A stretch of 64,000 nt of DNA from Lepus europaeus (Eukaryota > Chordata > Mammalia > Lagomorpha > Leporidae): the NCBI RefSeq assembly GCF_033115175.1, contig NC_084837.1, positions 9,376,266 to 9,440,265 of the forward strand. The letters are read 5' to 3'. Positions 1 to 12,149 of this stretch are shown in pieces. The position numbers and the translations under genes were made by a program. Positions within the stretch are counted from its first letter, which is position 1. Each line of letters starts with the position of its first letter. Under the pieces are notes generated by a model. It did not search any database and was not told the origin of the DNA. It saw only the letters and a list, made by a program, of their open reading frames with translations.

Positions 1-2756
1 TTTCCGATGGTTCACTTTGAAACCTGTCTCCCCTCTCCCTCCCTGCCACCCAGCGCAGGGTGAGTCTGGGGTTTCCATGGATGGAGAGGGGCATGAGGTG
101 GTCTACACCTCACCCCCCCCTGCTGCTGCTGCTGCTCCTTGCTGTTCTGATGTCGGCATCAGGAGGAGGGGCTGGCAAGGTGTCGCTGTGCTGAGCTCAC
201 CCCTTGTCACTCTCCATAGGCAGAACCCCTAGGCACTGGGGAGAACCAACTGCCTCCCCTGCTGACCCCTGGTGGTGGCCTCTGGTCCCTGCCCAGGGCC
301 TCCTTGGCCCTCCAGGGTCTGACACACAAGCCACATCCCTCCTCCCAGCTCCATGGGAGCAGAGGACTCAGAGGGGCTGCTCCTCTTTGTACCTGTCACC
401 TCTGTCCCCATTTCCCGCCTCCCCTGCTGGAGGAACACCTGACAAGGCCTACTCTGCAGCCCTGGCCGATGCTTAGAATTTCTCCTAACATCCTTACGCC
501 CTCCAGGCTACGCCAGTGAGAAGACGCTCCACGGAGGAGGGATTTGTCCTTGGTCTTGGCACTCAGAGATCCTTGCTGTCTGGCTGGGAAAGAAGAGGTT
601 TCCAGGTGGAAACAAAGCGGCTGGAAGTAGCTGCCAGCCCCAAGCTCAGGGCCCCGGCTTTGCCGCAGCCGAGCCGGGCACTTCCTGTTCCCACAGCTCG
701 CCCCCACCTCCCACCTGGCTCTTCCTGGGGCAGAGGGAAGTGGAAGTGGGCAGGTCAGGCCACAGCTCTCCACGTGAGGCTGCTGGGAGCTGGTTGAGAG
801 AGGCCGAGGCCGGCCTAGAAGTCGGGGTGACAGGTGACAGCCGTGAACTCCGGAGTAGGGGACAGAGAAATTGCCCAGACCCCATCTGCCACAAACGTTG
901 TGAGCGAAGGCCTCAAACCCCAGGGCTGCTACGTGCCCGGGGAGTCCGCTGCCTCCACCAACAGCTGTGACAGCTCCGCTCGCTGGAGATCAAGGGGCGA
1001 CCCCACGGCCCTGGAGGTGCCGGCACGCTGGGGTCAGTGCCTACAACTGTGGCATTTCTACATATCAGTGCACAGCAGCCGAGCGGTCCCATCTCCCTGG
1101 GACCCCCCCCACCCCCACCCTAGGCCGAGAACCTGATCTTAGACAAGAAACCACTGCGGTGGGGCCCACGGATCGGCCTTGAGCCAGGGAGACAGCAGCC
1201 GGTGACACAGCCGTGCCGGTCAGCGCTCAGCCAGGAGACCCCTCACGGCCACTGCCGCTGAGGTTCCTGCCTCTGGGTGCCGGGCTGAGCCACGGGATGT
1301 CCTTGATTGTCTGCACTGGCTGGCGGGGCTGGTCCTTTCTCTTCTGTCCCCTTCCTGGCTTCCTCTCTTTCCTAAGCTCCTCCCATCCCCAATGTCAAAG
1401 AGGCCACGGGGTTCCAGGGGAGCTCAGCCACTCCCCGAGGCAGGTTCTTCACCTTCGACACCCCAGCTGCTGAGAGCACGCGATGGCCACACTGGAGCTG
1501 GCACTGACAGTTTCTCATGGTGGCTCCTCATCCCCCACCCCCGGCCCCCTTCACCTCTCACCGGATTCCCGAAGCCACCATACTGCGGTCGGGCTGGCCG
1601 GCTCCCTGTGCTGTCCTGCCCACCCCTCCCGCCTGCACTGCCATGTCTTCAGTGGGGAGGCCCGTGCAGTGGCTCGGAGGAGGACCAGTCCATGCACCAG
1701 GGAGGACTGTGGGCTGGGAAAAGATGAGACAGGATGTCATCCCAGGCCCTGCGTGTCGGGAGCCATTCTGAGAACGGTGGGTTTTCCTGGCTAACTCTAG
1801 ACAGGGGCTACTGGCTTCCCACACAGGCTGGGGTCACCTCCAGGGATGTGCAGAGATGACGCTGACCGAGGTGTAGCTGGTCTAGGCCATGCGGGAGGTC
1901 AGCTCCTCTCTGCTGAGCGGCACCCGTGTCCGTGTATCTGAGGCCTTAGACAGTCTGCTCTTGGGTGTTACGTCCCAAAGACTTGTACACGAAGGGACAA
2001 AGGAGACTCAACATGGTATTGTTTGGGGACAGTAGGGAGTTAGATGCAACCTGGCAGGCGTCCACCACGGGGTTATGGATGAATGCAATGACAGGCGGTC
2101 ACCGAAGTTACCCACAGCCACAAACTGGCAGCTGGCCACGGCCTTGAAAATAGTGCTGAGTAAGGGCAGTGCGCCAGAACACGTATGTAACAGCGTGTTA
2201 TTTATCTGAACAGGCAGAACACGCCCAGAGGCCTACGTGTCGGCACAGAGAAGGACAGACAGAGTTGAATTGTGGGGGTGGGGATGAAGTCGACTCGCAG
2301 CGGCGGGGCCTTGCAGGCAGGAATCACGCTGCTGCATGAGCTGGACAGCGGGTCAACTCTCTGCTCCTGAACGCGAAGAACTAAAGACCTAAATAGCCAA
2401 GTGTAAGCTGTGGGACAGGGACGGCTCCTGACGAGAGCGGGAGCGAACCTTCCAGGCAGGGCCGGCTCCTCCCTCTGGCCCGGCCACGCCAACAGCAAAC
2501 CCTGGCCGAGTCTGGAGCAGAGGCCTCCTCCAGCCTGGGTTTTGTCCTGTGCAGCGCCTCCGGCTGTGGCCCAAGCACAGGGCAGGATGCTCTTGGATGC
2601 CAGGATCCAAGGAGTGGTGGCTGTGCCAGGGCCCGCCATCCTCCCTCTTCGTACAGGAGCCCCCGGGGGTCTCTCAGGGAAGGAGGTCCAGCATCTCCAT
2701 CCATCTCCTGATTGAGATCTCAGCTCCTGGCCCAGGGCCTGGTGGACAAGTGAACC
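1..2756. other. intergenic, nothing recognised
   Basis: This is GC-rich sequence with short overlapping open frames on both strands and no family resemblance. A short CTG run is at 121-136. No repeat, promoter or exon is supported. Confidence 0.5.
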
Positions 2757-3755
2757 CTCCCTCCCTCCTTCTCCCTCTCCTCCCTCTCCCTCCCTCCCTC
2801 CTCCCTCTCCTCCCTCTCCTCCCTCTCCTCCCTCTCCTCCCCCTCTTGCCTCTCCCTCCCCCTCTTCCCTCTCCCTCCCTCCTCCCTCCTCCCTCTCCTC
2901 CCTCTCCCTCCCTCCCTCCTCCCTCTCCTCCCTCTCCTCCCTCTCCTCCCCCTCTTGCCTCTCCCTCCCCCTCTTCCCTCCCTCCTCCCTCCTCCCTCCT
3001 CCCTCTCCTCCCTCTCCCTCCCTCCCTCCTCCCTCTCCTCCCTCCCTCCTCCTCCCTCCCCCTCCCCCTCTTCCCTTCCCCTCCCCCTCTTGCCTCTCCC
3101 TCCCCCTCTTCCCTCTCCCTCCCTCCTCCCTCCTCCCTCTCCTCCCTCTCCCTCCCTCCCTCCTCCCTCTCCTCCCTCCCTCCTCCTCCCTCCCCCTCCC
3201 CCTCTTCCCTCTCCTTCCCCCTCTTGCCTCTCCCTCCCTCCTCCCTCCCTCCTCCCTCCCTCCTCCCTCCCCCCTCTCCTCCCTCCCTCCTCCTCCCCCT
3301 CTTTCCTCTCCCTCCCCCTCTTGCCTCTCCCTCCCCCTCCCCCTCTTCCCTCTCCCTCCCTCCTCCCTCCCTCTCCCTCCTCCCTCTCCTCCCTCCCTCC
3401 TCCTCCCTCCCCCTCCCCCTCTTCCCTCCCCCTCCCCCTCTTCCCTCTCCCTCCCCCTCCCTCCCCCTCCCTCCCCCTCCCTCTCCCTCCTCCCCCTCCC
3501 TCTCCCTCTTCCTCCCTCCCCCTCCCCCTCTTGCCTCTCCCTCCCCCTCCCCCTCTTCCCTCTCCCTCCCTCCTCCCCCTCTTCCCTCTCCCTCCCTCCT
3601 CCCTCCCTCTCCCTCCTCCCTCTCCTCCCTCCCTCCTCCTCCCTCTCCCTCCCCCTCTTTCCTCTCCTTCCCCCTCCCTCTCCCTCCTCCCCCTCCCTCT
3701 CCCTCCTCCTCCTCCCTCTCCCTCCCTCCCTCTCTCCCCTCTTCGCTTTTTTCAG
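2757..3755. repeat. ~1-kb polypyrimidine (CCCTCTCCT)n tract
   Basis: This is almost pure C and T on the plus strand, made of interleaved CTCC, CCCT and CCTCC units. A rare G occurs in the landmark CTTGCCTCTCC at about 2846, 2955, 3090, 3224, 3321 and 3531, showing higher-order units of roughly 97-135 bp (one gap is 210). The minus strand is GGGAGG-rich. Such mirror-rich tracts can form triplex H-DNA or G-quadruplexes (known chemistry). Long open frames across it on both strands are products of the composition. Confidence 0.95.
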
Positions 3756-4184
3756 CTCCTCTTCCTTCGTGGGTAACTGGGGACAGAGATGAGGCTGTGT
3801 GCTCCCCAAGCCCATTGCACTCAGGGCACGTGGAGAGACTCTCCCACCGTGAGGTGCCGTTCCGTCACGGCCGTGTGGCCATAATCTGGCCAGCGAGGTG
3901 GGGAGGAAGCAGGGTGTCCAACTTCTAGGCCAGCCATGGCTGCCCCTGGGCCATCCCTCTCGGCAGTGACCTCAGTGGCCACGTGTCACACAATAGTGTG
4001 ACAGAGCAGAAGGAGCTGGGACCCTTAAGTCACCAAACTGAGAAACCCTGCCCGGGAGAGCTGTCATCCAGCAACAGCCGTGCTGTGGGCCCTGGTGAGG
4101 GGCTTTGTTCCTGCAGCAAAGCGCCATCCTGACCACTGCGCCAGGTGCTCTGCCTGCCAAAGTGGCTGTTCTAAGGAACCAGCC
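3756..4184. other. intergenic, nothing recognised
   Basis: Unique sequence between the polypyrimidine tract and the first SINE. No gene-like signal. Confidence 0.5.
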
Positions 4185-4516
4185 TTTTTTTTTTTAGATT
4201 TTTTTTTAAAAAGATTTATTTAATTTATTTATTTGAAAGTCAGAGTTATACAGAGAGTAGAGAGAGGTCTTCCACCCACTGTTCACTCCCCAGATGGCCA
4301 CAGTGCCTGGAGCTGGGCTGATCTGGAGCCAGGAACATCTTCCAGGTCTCCCACGTGGGTGCAGGGGCCCAAGGACTGGGGCCATCTTCTACTGCCTTCC
4401 CAGGCCATAGCAGAGAGCTGGATCGGAAGTGGAGCAGCTGGAACTGGAACTGATGCCGATATAGGATGGTGGTACTGCAGGCAGTGGCTTTACCCACTAT
4501 GCCACAGCACCGGCCC
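4185..4516 (-). repeat. C-repeat SINE (older form)
   Basis: This element is read on the minus strand. It has a T-rich start (the complement of the A tail), the AAAGATTTATTT tail complement, and ends GCACCGGCCC, the complement of the SINE 5' end. These elements are tRNA-derived, transcribed by RNA polymerase III and moved by L1 machinery (established). It lies in old antisense L1. Confidence 0.85.
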
Positions 4517-4652
4517 CTACACATTTTAAAAAGTGAAATTTTTTTTTTAATTGTTGTATGTGTTCTTAATGTAGTCTGGATATTAAACCCTTTTCAGATG
4601 TATACTTTGCAAGTATTTTTCTCTCCTTTTAAGTTTCCTGAAAGTGTCTTTT

Positions 4653-4989
4653 GGGGGCTGGCTCTGTAGTGCAGTGGGTTAATGCCCTGGCCTGCAGTGT
4701 TGACATCCCATATGGGTGCCAGTTCAAGACCCAACTGCTCCATTTCCCAAGCAGCTCTTTGCTGTGGCCTAGGAAAGCAGTAGAAGATGGCCCAAGTCCT
4801 TGGGCCCCTGCACCCGCATGGGAGACCTGGAAGAAGCTCCTGACTCCTGGCTTCAGATCGGCGCAGCTCCAGCTGTTGCGGCCAGTTGGGGAGTGAGCCA
4901 GTGGATGGAAGACCTCTCTCTTTCTCTCTCTCTGTCTCTGTCTGCCTCTCTGTAACTCTGACTTTCAAATAAATAAATAAATCTTTAAA
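4653..4989 (+). repeat. C-repeat SINE with 12-bp target duplication
   Basis: Plus-strand copy from GGGGGCTGGC to AAATAAATAAATAAATC plus an A run. It is flanked by the perfect direct repeat AAAGTGTCTTTT at 4641-4652 and 4990-5001, which proves L1-type retrotransposition into the old L1. Confidence 0.92.
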
Positions 4990-5029
4990 AAAGTGTCTTT
5001 TGAAGTACAAAAGCTTAAATTTTTCCTTT

Positions 5030-5301
5030 TTCTTTAAAAGATTTATTTATTTAAAAGTCAGTTACAGAAAGAGGGAGAGGGAGAAAGACAGAGATCTTCC
5101 ATCTTCTGGTTCACTCCCCAGATGGCTGCAATGGCTAGGGACTGGGCCAGGCAAAAGCCAGTAGCCAGGAGCTTCGTTGGGTCTCCCACATGGTACAGGG
5201 GCCCAAACACTCGGGCCATCTTCCACTGCTTTTCTCAAGTTATTAGCGGGGAACTACATTGCAGACGTCGGCTTTACCCACTGTACCATAACTCTGACTC
5301 C
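5030..5301 (-). repeat. C-repeat SINE (older, diverged)
   Basis: Minus-strand copy with the AAAAGATTTATTTATTT tail complement, internal CAGATGGCTGCAATGGC and a degenerate 5' end. Confidence 0.75.
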
Positions 5302-5381
5302 AAAAGTTTTAAATTTTTGATAAGTCTAATATATTTAGTATTTCTTTGACTGCTTGTGTGTTTATTATAGCCACTAAAACC

Positions 5382-5648
5382 TTTTTTTTTTTTTTAAAAA
5401 AGATTTATTTATTTGAAAGAGTTCGGGAGGGAGAGACAGATCTTCCATATACTGGCTCACTCACCAAATTGCCACAACAGCTGGGGCTGGGCCCAGTAGT
5501 CAGGGGCCAGGAGCTTCTTCCAGGTCTCCCATTTGGGTTCTGGAACACAATGACTTGGCCAACTTCCACTGCTTTCCCAGGCACATTAGCAGGGAGCTGG
5601 ATCAGAAGTGGATCATCTGGGGCTCGAACAGGCACCCATATGGGATGC
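5382..5648 (-). repeat. C-repeat SINE, first part of a nested cluster
   Basis: Minus-strand copy from a T run and AAAGATTTATTTATTTG to the CACCCATATGGGATGC motif, where it is cut by the next SINE. Confidence 0.75.
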
Positions 5649-5906
5649 CGTGGCTCACTTGGTTAATCCTCCGCCTGCAGTGCCAGCATCCCATTTGAGT
5701 GTCGGGTTCTAGTCCCGGTTGCTCCTCTTCCAGTCTAGCTCTCTGCTGTGGCCCGGGAAGGCAGTGGAGGATGGCCCAAGTGCTTGGGCCCCTGCACCCA
5801 CGTGGGAGACCAAGAGGAAGCACCTGGCTCCTGGCTTCGAATCAGCCCAGCGGGCCGGCCATAGTGGCAATTTGGGGAGTGAACCAATGGAAGGAAGACC
5901 TTTCTC

Positions 5907-5951
<45 letters not shown>

Positions 5952-5987
5952 AACTCTGCCTATCAAATTAAAAAAAAAAAAAAAAAA
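5649..5987 (+). repeat. C-repeat SINE inside another SINE
   Basis: Plus-strand copy starting GTGGCTCACTTGGTTAATCC, with a long (TC)n stretch at 5911-5946 and an A run to 5987. Confidence 0.8.
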
Positions 5988-5990
5988 GGA

Positions 5991-6088
5991 AGAAGAAGTG
6001 GAGCATCTGGGACTCAAACCAGTGCCCGTATGGGATTCTGGTGTCACAGGCTGCAGCTTTAACAGCTACAATGCAACACTGGCCCCCC
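5991..6088 (-). repeat. C-repeat SINE 5'-end remnant
   Basis: Minus-strand piece from GAAGTGGAGCATCTGGGAC to ACACTGGCCC. It is either the remainder of the SINE at 5382 or a separate old copy; the overlap of about 45 bp is too diverged to be a simple target duplication. Confidence 0.65.
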
Positions 6089-6180
6089 CAAACCGTTTCT
6101 TACTCCAATATTGTAAAAGTGTTTATGTTTTATTTGGAGACTTTTATTTTTTACATTTAGGACTTTATTTTATTTTTAAT

Positions 6181-6466
6181 AAAAGATTTATTTATTTATT
6201 TGAAAGAGTTACACAAAGAAGGAGAGGCAGAGAGAAAAAGAGGTCTTCCATCTGCTGGTTCACTCTCCAATTGGCCGCAACGGCCAGAGCTATGCTGATC
6301 TGAAGCCAGGAGTTTCCTGGGTCTCCTATGTGGGTGCAAGGGCCCAAGGACTTGCACCATCCTCCACTGCTTTCCCAGGCCACAACAGAGAGCTGCATCG
6401 GAAGTGGAGCATCTGGGACTTGAACAGGCACCCATATGGGATGCCAGCACTGCAGGCAGCCAGCCC
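6181..6466 (-). repeat. C-repeat SINE
   Basis: Minus-strand copy with the AAAAGATTTATTTATTTATT tail complement and the CACCCATATGGGATGCCAGC motif near its 5' end. Confidence 0.82.
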
Positions 6467-6699
6467 CATGACTTTGTTCTATTTGGAGTTAAGTTTTCAT
6501 ACATGGTGTGAGGTAGGGATCCAATTCATTCGTTTGCATAAATATTTAGTTGTCCTAGCATAATTTGTTGAAAATATTCTTTCTTAATTCAATGGATTAT
6601 GACGGTTGAAAATCAAATGACTATACATGTTTGGGTTTATCCTTGTGCTAGTACTAACCATACTGTCTTGATTACCATGGAGAAATTGGAAAGTCCAAT

Positions 6700-7008
6700 T
6701 GTTGCCGTGGATTTGTTCTGAGAGGAGGAGCGTGGTGGGGGCAAGAGGCACGGAGTCACCACACAGACTCCGGGAGTCGGGTGAAAGCAGGCCAGAGGCG
6801 AGCAGCCCGCAGGCTCGTTTATTTCAGTTGATACAGCAGCTTACATAGCCAAGGCAGCCAATCCGGTCAAGGGGTGGTTTATGCCCTAACCAATCACAGC
6901 CTGTTGCCAGGCAGGCTCCGTTGCCAGGTGGGTTTCGAAGCCATTCCTGAGTAACTGACCCTTGGCTTGCCAGCGGCCATCTTGGCATGGCCTTCTCATT
7001 CCACCACA
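6700..7008 (-). mobile_element. solo LTR of an endogenous retrovirus
   Basis: On the minus strand this 309-bp element starts TGTGGTGGAATGAG and ends GGCAACA. It contains a CCAAT-type GATTGGTTAGG, a second GATTGGCTGCC, a degenerate TATA region (GCTATGTAAG) and AATAAA. A perfect 6-bp direct repeat TCCAAT flanks it at 6694-6699 and 7009-7014. The same element occurs at 16041-16290 in the other orientation. There is no internal retroviral sequence, so it is a solo LTR left by recombination. It interrupts the old L1. Confidence 0.85.
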
Positions 7009-7251
7009 TCCAATTATTCTTGTTTTACTTTTTTAAGATTCTTTTGGCTATTCTTTGCCATATTTGAAAGGATATTTTAGAACTAGTGTTTACATCTTTG
7101 TAAAATAGGCAGTTGAGATTTTATTAGGAATTATATTGATTCTGTAGACCAATTAGGGTAGTATCACCATCTTAATATTAAATCTTCCAATTTAAGGACA
7201 AGGGATGTCTTTCCATTTGTTTTGTGTTCTTTTTTCTTTTTTTCCCCCCTC

Positions 7252-7597
7252 AAGGTTTATTTATTTATTTGGAAAGGCAGACAGGGCAAGTGAGAGGGAG
7301 AGAGGGGGTGAGGTGGAGTGAGGGAGGGGTAAGAAGGGAGAAAGGGAGAGAGTGAGTGAGCTTCCATCCGTTGGTTCACTCCCTAATGGCCACAATGGCC
7401 GGCTGCAGCCGAAGCCAGGAGCTTCGTCCAGGTCTTCCACACAGCTACAGGGGCTCCAATGCTCAGTCATCGTCTGCTGTTTTTACAGGTGCACTAGCAG
7501 GAAGCTAGATCAGAAGTGGAGCAGCCAGGACAGGACCCATATGGGATGTTAGCATCACAGGCAGAGGCTTTACCTGCTACACCACGATGCCTGCCCC
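7252..7597 (-). repeat. C-repeat SINE, diverged and GA-expanded
   Basis: Minus-strand copy with TTTATTTATTTATTTGGAAAG, an expanded GA-rich part (7285-7360) and a GATGCCTGCCCC end. Confidence 0.72.
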
Positions 7598-7649
7598 TCT
7601 TTATTTATTTATTTTTTAGACAATGTTTCCTTGTTTTTAGTCTACACAT

Positions 7650-7762
7650 CGCTATGGGGTTTGGGTATGATTGGTCCCCACCAGGACTTCTACTGAAGTT
7701 CGATTGCCATTGTGGCAGTGCTGGGAAGGGTGTCCTTTAAGAGAGATTAATACCTTGGTGTT
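7650..7762 (+). repeat. MaLR LTR fragment (MST-like)
   Basis: The stretch around GTTCGATTGCCATTGTGGCAG and GTGTCCTTTAAGAGAGATTA resembles the start of MST/MLT LTRs of the ERVL-MaLR group. Short and diverged. Confidence 0.4.
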
Positions 7763-7988
7763 TCTACATAATGATGCAGTAAGCCTGGGGCACAAATATC
7801 TTTGACGTACTAATTTCTCTTTTTGAGTAACTATCCAGTAGCAGAACTGCAGCATCATGTGGTAACTATATTTTTTCTGAGGACTTCCATACTGTTCTGT
7901 TTTCCATATTGGCTGTGCTAATTTACATTACCACCGACAGTATATAAAGGTTCCTGTTTTTCCACATCCTGGTCAATACTTCTCTTTC

Positions 7989-8311
7989 TTTTTTCTTTTT
8001 TTTTATTTGACAGGTAGAGTTAGAGACACAGAGAGAGAGACAGAGAGAAAGGTCTTCCTTTCGTTGGTTCACTCCCCAAATGGCTGCTATGGTCGATGCT
8101 GCACCAATCTGAAGCCAGGAGCCAGGTGCTTCCTCTTGGTCTTCCATGCAGGTGCAGGGGCCCAAGCACTTGGGCAATCCTCTACTGCTTTCCCTGGCCA
8201 CAGCAGAGGGCTGGACTGGAAGAGGGGCAACCGGGACTAGAACCCAGCGCCCATATGGGATGCCGGCGCCGCGGGCGGAGGATTAACCAAGTGAGCCACG
8301 GCACCGGCCCT
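7989..8311 (-). repeat. C-repeat SINE (younger form) with target duplication
   Basis: Minus-strand copy of the younger form, marked by TTGACAGGTAGAGTTAGAGAC at the tail and GCCACGGCACCGGCCC at its 5' end. It is flanked by 13-bp repeats with one mismatch (7976-7988 and 8312-8324). Confidence 0.9.
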
Positions 8312-8355
8312 ATGCTTCTCTTTCATCTTTTTAGTAATAGGCACTGTTTTTACAG

Positions 8356-8656
8356 ATTTCTTACTTTGGGGGAGGGAGAGGAGCAGGGGGTTAGGGGAGG
8401 GCATGCAAGTTCACGCCCCCACCTGCTGGTTCGTTCTCAAAACGCTCGTGCACCTGATGGGACTGTGCTGAGATGCAGGGTTGGGAGCTCCATCCGTGCC
8501 TCCCACAAGGGCGGCAACGGCCCGGCTACTTGAGCCATCACTGCTGTCTCTCAGGGTCCACATGAGCAGGGAGCTGGAGCCAGCGGCTGGAGCTGGGGCT
8601 TGAACCCAGGTGGTCCAGTGGGAGATGTTAGCGTCCTAACATCCACACGCCTACCC
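8356..8656 (-). repeat. very diverged C-repeat-like SINE
   Basis: Shows the ACCTGCTGGTTCGTTCTC, GGGAGCTGGAGCCAG and GCTTGAACCCAGG blocks of the family in order, but is strongly diverged and lacks a clean tail. Confidence 0.5.
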
Positions 8657-9770
8657 CAGCAACAGCTATTGTAACAGACGTGAGGCGATACCTCGTTGTG
8701 GTTTTAGATCTGTAGTTCCCTGATTAGTGATGTCAGTGAGCTTTTCATAGGATCGTTGGCCATTTGCATGTCCTTTTATGAGAAACGTCTCTTCAGGTTC
8801 TTTTCCCATTTTTAAATCACGTTATTTGTTTTCTTGCTATTGAGTTGTTTGGATTCCTTATATATTTTGGATAGTAACCCCGTCGAGATCTATGGCTTAC
8901 AAATATTTTCTCCTATAGATTACCTTTTCACCCTGTGGATTGTCTCCTTTGCTATGCAGGGGATTCTTAGTTTGATGTGACATCATTTATTTGTCTCTTT
9001 TGCTTCCTTCCTATATTTTTGGGATCTTACTGGTACCAGCACTGCCCAGAGAACTGCCATGTAACTTCCCATGCGTGCTCTCTTCTAAAAACTTTACAAT
9101 TTCATGTCTTAACGTTTAAGCTTTTAGCCCATTTTGAATTGGCTTTTGTGTTTGTTTGAGCTAAGAGGCTCATCTCATTCTTCTGCGTGCTGCTGTCCAG
9201 TTCCCAGCACCACTGTTGGAAGAGACGGCCCCTCCCCACCGTGTGCTCTTGGCACTTGCGCTGCCAGCTGGTTGTGAACGTGAGGATTGACTTCGGGCTC
9301 TGCGTTCTCTGCCAGCGGCTCACGTGTCCACCCGAGTGATGCGCTGTTTTGATTCCCGCAGCTTCGTAGCGCATTCTGAAGTCGGGGAGTGCGACGCCTC
9401 CAGTTTTGCTCTTTTTGCCCGAGATTGCTTTGGCTGTGTGGGCTCTTCTGTGGTTCCACAGGACTTTTAGGATTGTGCCTTTTATTTCTGTGAAACATGT
9501 AATGAGAATTTTGGTAAGAGCTGCGTTGGATCTATAGATCACTGTGGATAGAACGGACATTTTACCAATACCTTCTTCCAATCACATTTATAATAAATAA
9601 ACAACATTGCATCTTCTTCATCATATTGTATATTTTTAATCACTGTTATATATAGTTCTCGGCGTATAGGCGTTTCACCGTCTTGGTTAAATTTGCTCTC
9701 AAGTAGTTGATGTTTTTGTAGCTAATACAAATGGGATTGTTTTCCTGACTTCTTTAGGTGGTCCTAGAGC

Positions 9771-12149
9771 ATGTCCTTTATTCTCTTGTTGTCACCGTTA
9801 TGTCTGTATGTCACAAGTCCATCAATCGGACTTGTACAGTTGCCTTCTAAATCAAGCAGGAGAAGCAGCCGTCAGAAACAGGAACTCCACGCCTACTGTT
9901 CTTCACACGTGGCTCCTGTTGGCAGTGTGGCTCACGTCTTCGTCTGGATTCGCGTGTCTTTGCCACCTCACCCTCTGCCTGCCCGTTCACCCTCCGCACT
10001 GGCTGACTTACCCTCCTCCCGCACATTTCCAGACGCCCTCTCCTTTCACCCTGTGGGTTTGCGAGAGCTTCGCCTCCTACCCATGCAACCCCTGACCTCT
10101 GCCGTCCACAAGATCTGTTTCCAGGTTGCTTTCTCTCCCTGCCCTGCTCCTGAGCACGCGAGGGCATCCTATTCCTAAGCTATGGGAACGTGACCCACTT
10201 GAAGGCAAACTGACTTGGAAAAAAATGGCATTTCTCATTCCATCTCTAGAGGCTGAGACCTCCACGGTCTCTGTGTTACCCTAGCCGATTTCCTAGTTGG
10301 TGCCCATTCAGTACAGCGGTTGCCTCCGTGAGCAGACAGGCAGGCTGCAAAACACAGGGCAGACTGAGCAATGGGTTCCTGGTAGGAACAGACCGCCAGG
10401 GCTGGCCACTAACACGACATTATCCAGGGCCATTGTTAAACGACTCCTCCACTGGGCATTAGGGTCTTGAGCCATGTATGACTTATTTGTGGCATGGTGT
10501 CCCATCAATCATGGTCTGGACTGAAGTGAGCTAAAGGTTGAGGTTTAAGGTTTCTTGAAGCCCAGCTCACTTAACGATATTCATGAGCGGATGACGTGTT
10601 GTGGTAACCAGTCCTTGGGATCGGTCCAGTCCCATCCGTGATCCCTGGGGCCAGACCGCTGCCCAGATGCCGAGCTTTCTGGAAAACAGTGATGTGTGTT
10701 CAGCAGGAGACTGGGGAGAAACCGGATACAGCACTTCTTGTGTTTTCAAAGCTTCCACCAACGGAGACCGAACGAGAAGGAGAGGTTTAAGATTTCCACA
10801 TAAAACTCAGAAGCTGTCTTGGCCGGGGAAGAGAGGCCAGGTTGCCTTGCAGTTTGAGCTTCCTCTGAGCCCCTCAGCGCTGGAGACTGACCTGAGGACA
10901 GAGTCGGCTCTAGAACCGGACACACAGCGCTCAGAGCGGCTGAGGCTTCCACCTGCGGGTCCTTTGCGGGGTCCTTTGCGGGGTCCTTTGTTCAGCCGCT
11001 GTCACTATCTTCAGCAATGACAATAATGACGACCTCTCCTCCACCTAGTCCGGGCCAGCAGCTTCCAACACCCATTGCTCAACTTTCCAGAGCAATTTCA
11101 TGGCAGGGTGTAGTGTCCCCAGTTAAGAGGGCATTGGACAAATAAACTCTGGGGGGTGGGGGAGAGCGAGGGCCCCAGAGAGCAGGTTCTTGCTCCCACA
11201 AACCCCCTCTGCGGGATTGGTTCTTCCCTGGCCCTGAATGCAAACGTTGGCCGAATGAATTTTCTAGTCTCTCCTAGGTAATAAAAACAGTCCTCCACTC
11301 TCAAGGCAACTAAAGTTGCAAAATATGGATTCATTTCAGCAATAAACATTCAGTTCCACGTCCTGATCCAACTCTGCATTTCACATGCAGTTGTCTCTCC
11401 ACCACCTCTTCTCGTGTGGGCAGGAAACCTGCCTGGGAGAGGAGGTGCATGACGAACCTCATGGAGCTTTGCTGCCTGGCGTTCTTCCTCCAGGGCCTTG
11501 GACAAGGTGGAGAGCAGAGGCGACCAGCAACATTTCAGCCTGATTTGGGTGGTTGGCCCTCTCTCTCCACGGGGCCTGGGTCTCGGTGTTCAAATGTCTG
11601 TGGATCACAAATATTCAGGAGAAAAGCTGTGAACCTGTACTGAACACAGGCACAGACTCCCTTTCCTGCCAGTGTCCCCTAAACAGCCCAGTACAGCGAG
11701 TGTGGATGCAGCACTAGGTCGTGTTGGGGGCTATAAGTCACCTGCAGGTATGGCATCCCAGATAAGAGACTTGGGCAGCTGTGGATCCCGGGAGGTCCCC
11801 TGTGGATAGCGGGGGACACTTGCATCCACGTGGCTGTCACGTGGAAGCCTTGCAGGGGCTGAAGCTTGACCTGTCTTCCTGGAGCACTTCCGGGGGCTGC
11901 TGGGCACACACCCGTCGCCCCATCAGCTGCTGCGTCGCTGTGAGGCTGCCATGACAGACTTGGTTTCCGCCCTTCGTGACCGGAGTCCTCTCTTCAGCTC
12001 CCGGGACATGGGTGGATCACGGTGGGTGGACCCCCTGTTGCAGTCGCCTTACCACATGGTCCTCCAGGACAGGCCCTAGGCCGCTCGACGCTGGCCCTGG
12101 GGACGCAGGCCCGCCCTGGTGCTGTCTCTCCTCTGCCATGTCATCAGCA
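9771..12149. other. intergenic, mostly unique
   Basis: No gene is supported. A 12-bp unit (GGTCCTTTGCGG) is repeated about 2.75 times at 10958-10990. The part at 10180-10610 is less GC-rich and repeat-free. Confidence 0.5.

Larger units (their letters stand above)
4517..7250 (-). repeat. old L1 fragments (ORF2 region), broken by insertions
   Basis: The non-SINE pieces (4517-4640, 5002-5029, 5302-5380, 6089-6180, 6467-6693, 7015-7250) read in order like the reverse complement of the 3' part of L1 ORF2. Examples are the TGGTGTGAGGTAGGGATCC and ATTCTTTTGGCTATTC stretches. It is diverged and non-coding. Four or more SINEs and one solo LTR have inserted. Confidence 0.65.
7763..9770 (-). repeat. 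old L1 (3' half of ORF2), antisense
   Basis: The plus strand reads as the complement of L1 ORF2, in the order TTTACATTACCACCGACAGT, then CACATCCTGGTCAATACTTC, TGGCCATTTGCATGTCC, CTTATATATTTTGGATAGTA and CTTGGTTAAATTTGCTC. Two SINEs interrupt it. Many stops; no functional reverse transcriptase. Confidence 0.72.

Noticed and set aside
2202-3815. 537-residue minus-strand and 459-residue plus-strand open frames
   Set aside because: Both run through the polypyrimidine tract. The E/G/R and S/P/L compositions are direct products of the repeat, and no start context, splice site or domain supports them.
8640-9770. possible LINE protein gene
   Set aside because: The resemblance to L1 ORF2 is clear on the minus strand, but many stops and insertions show a dead copy.
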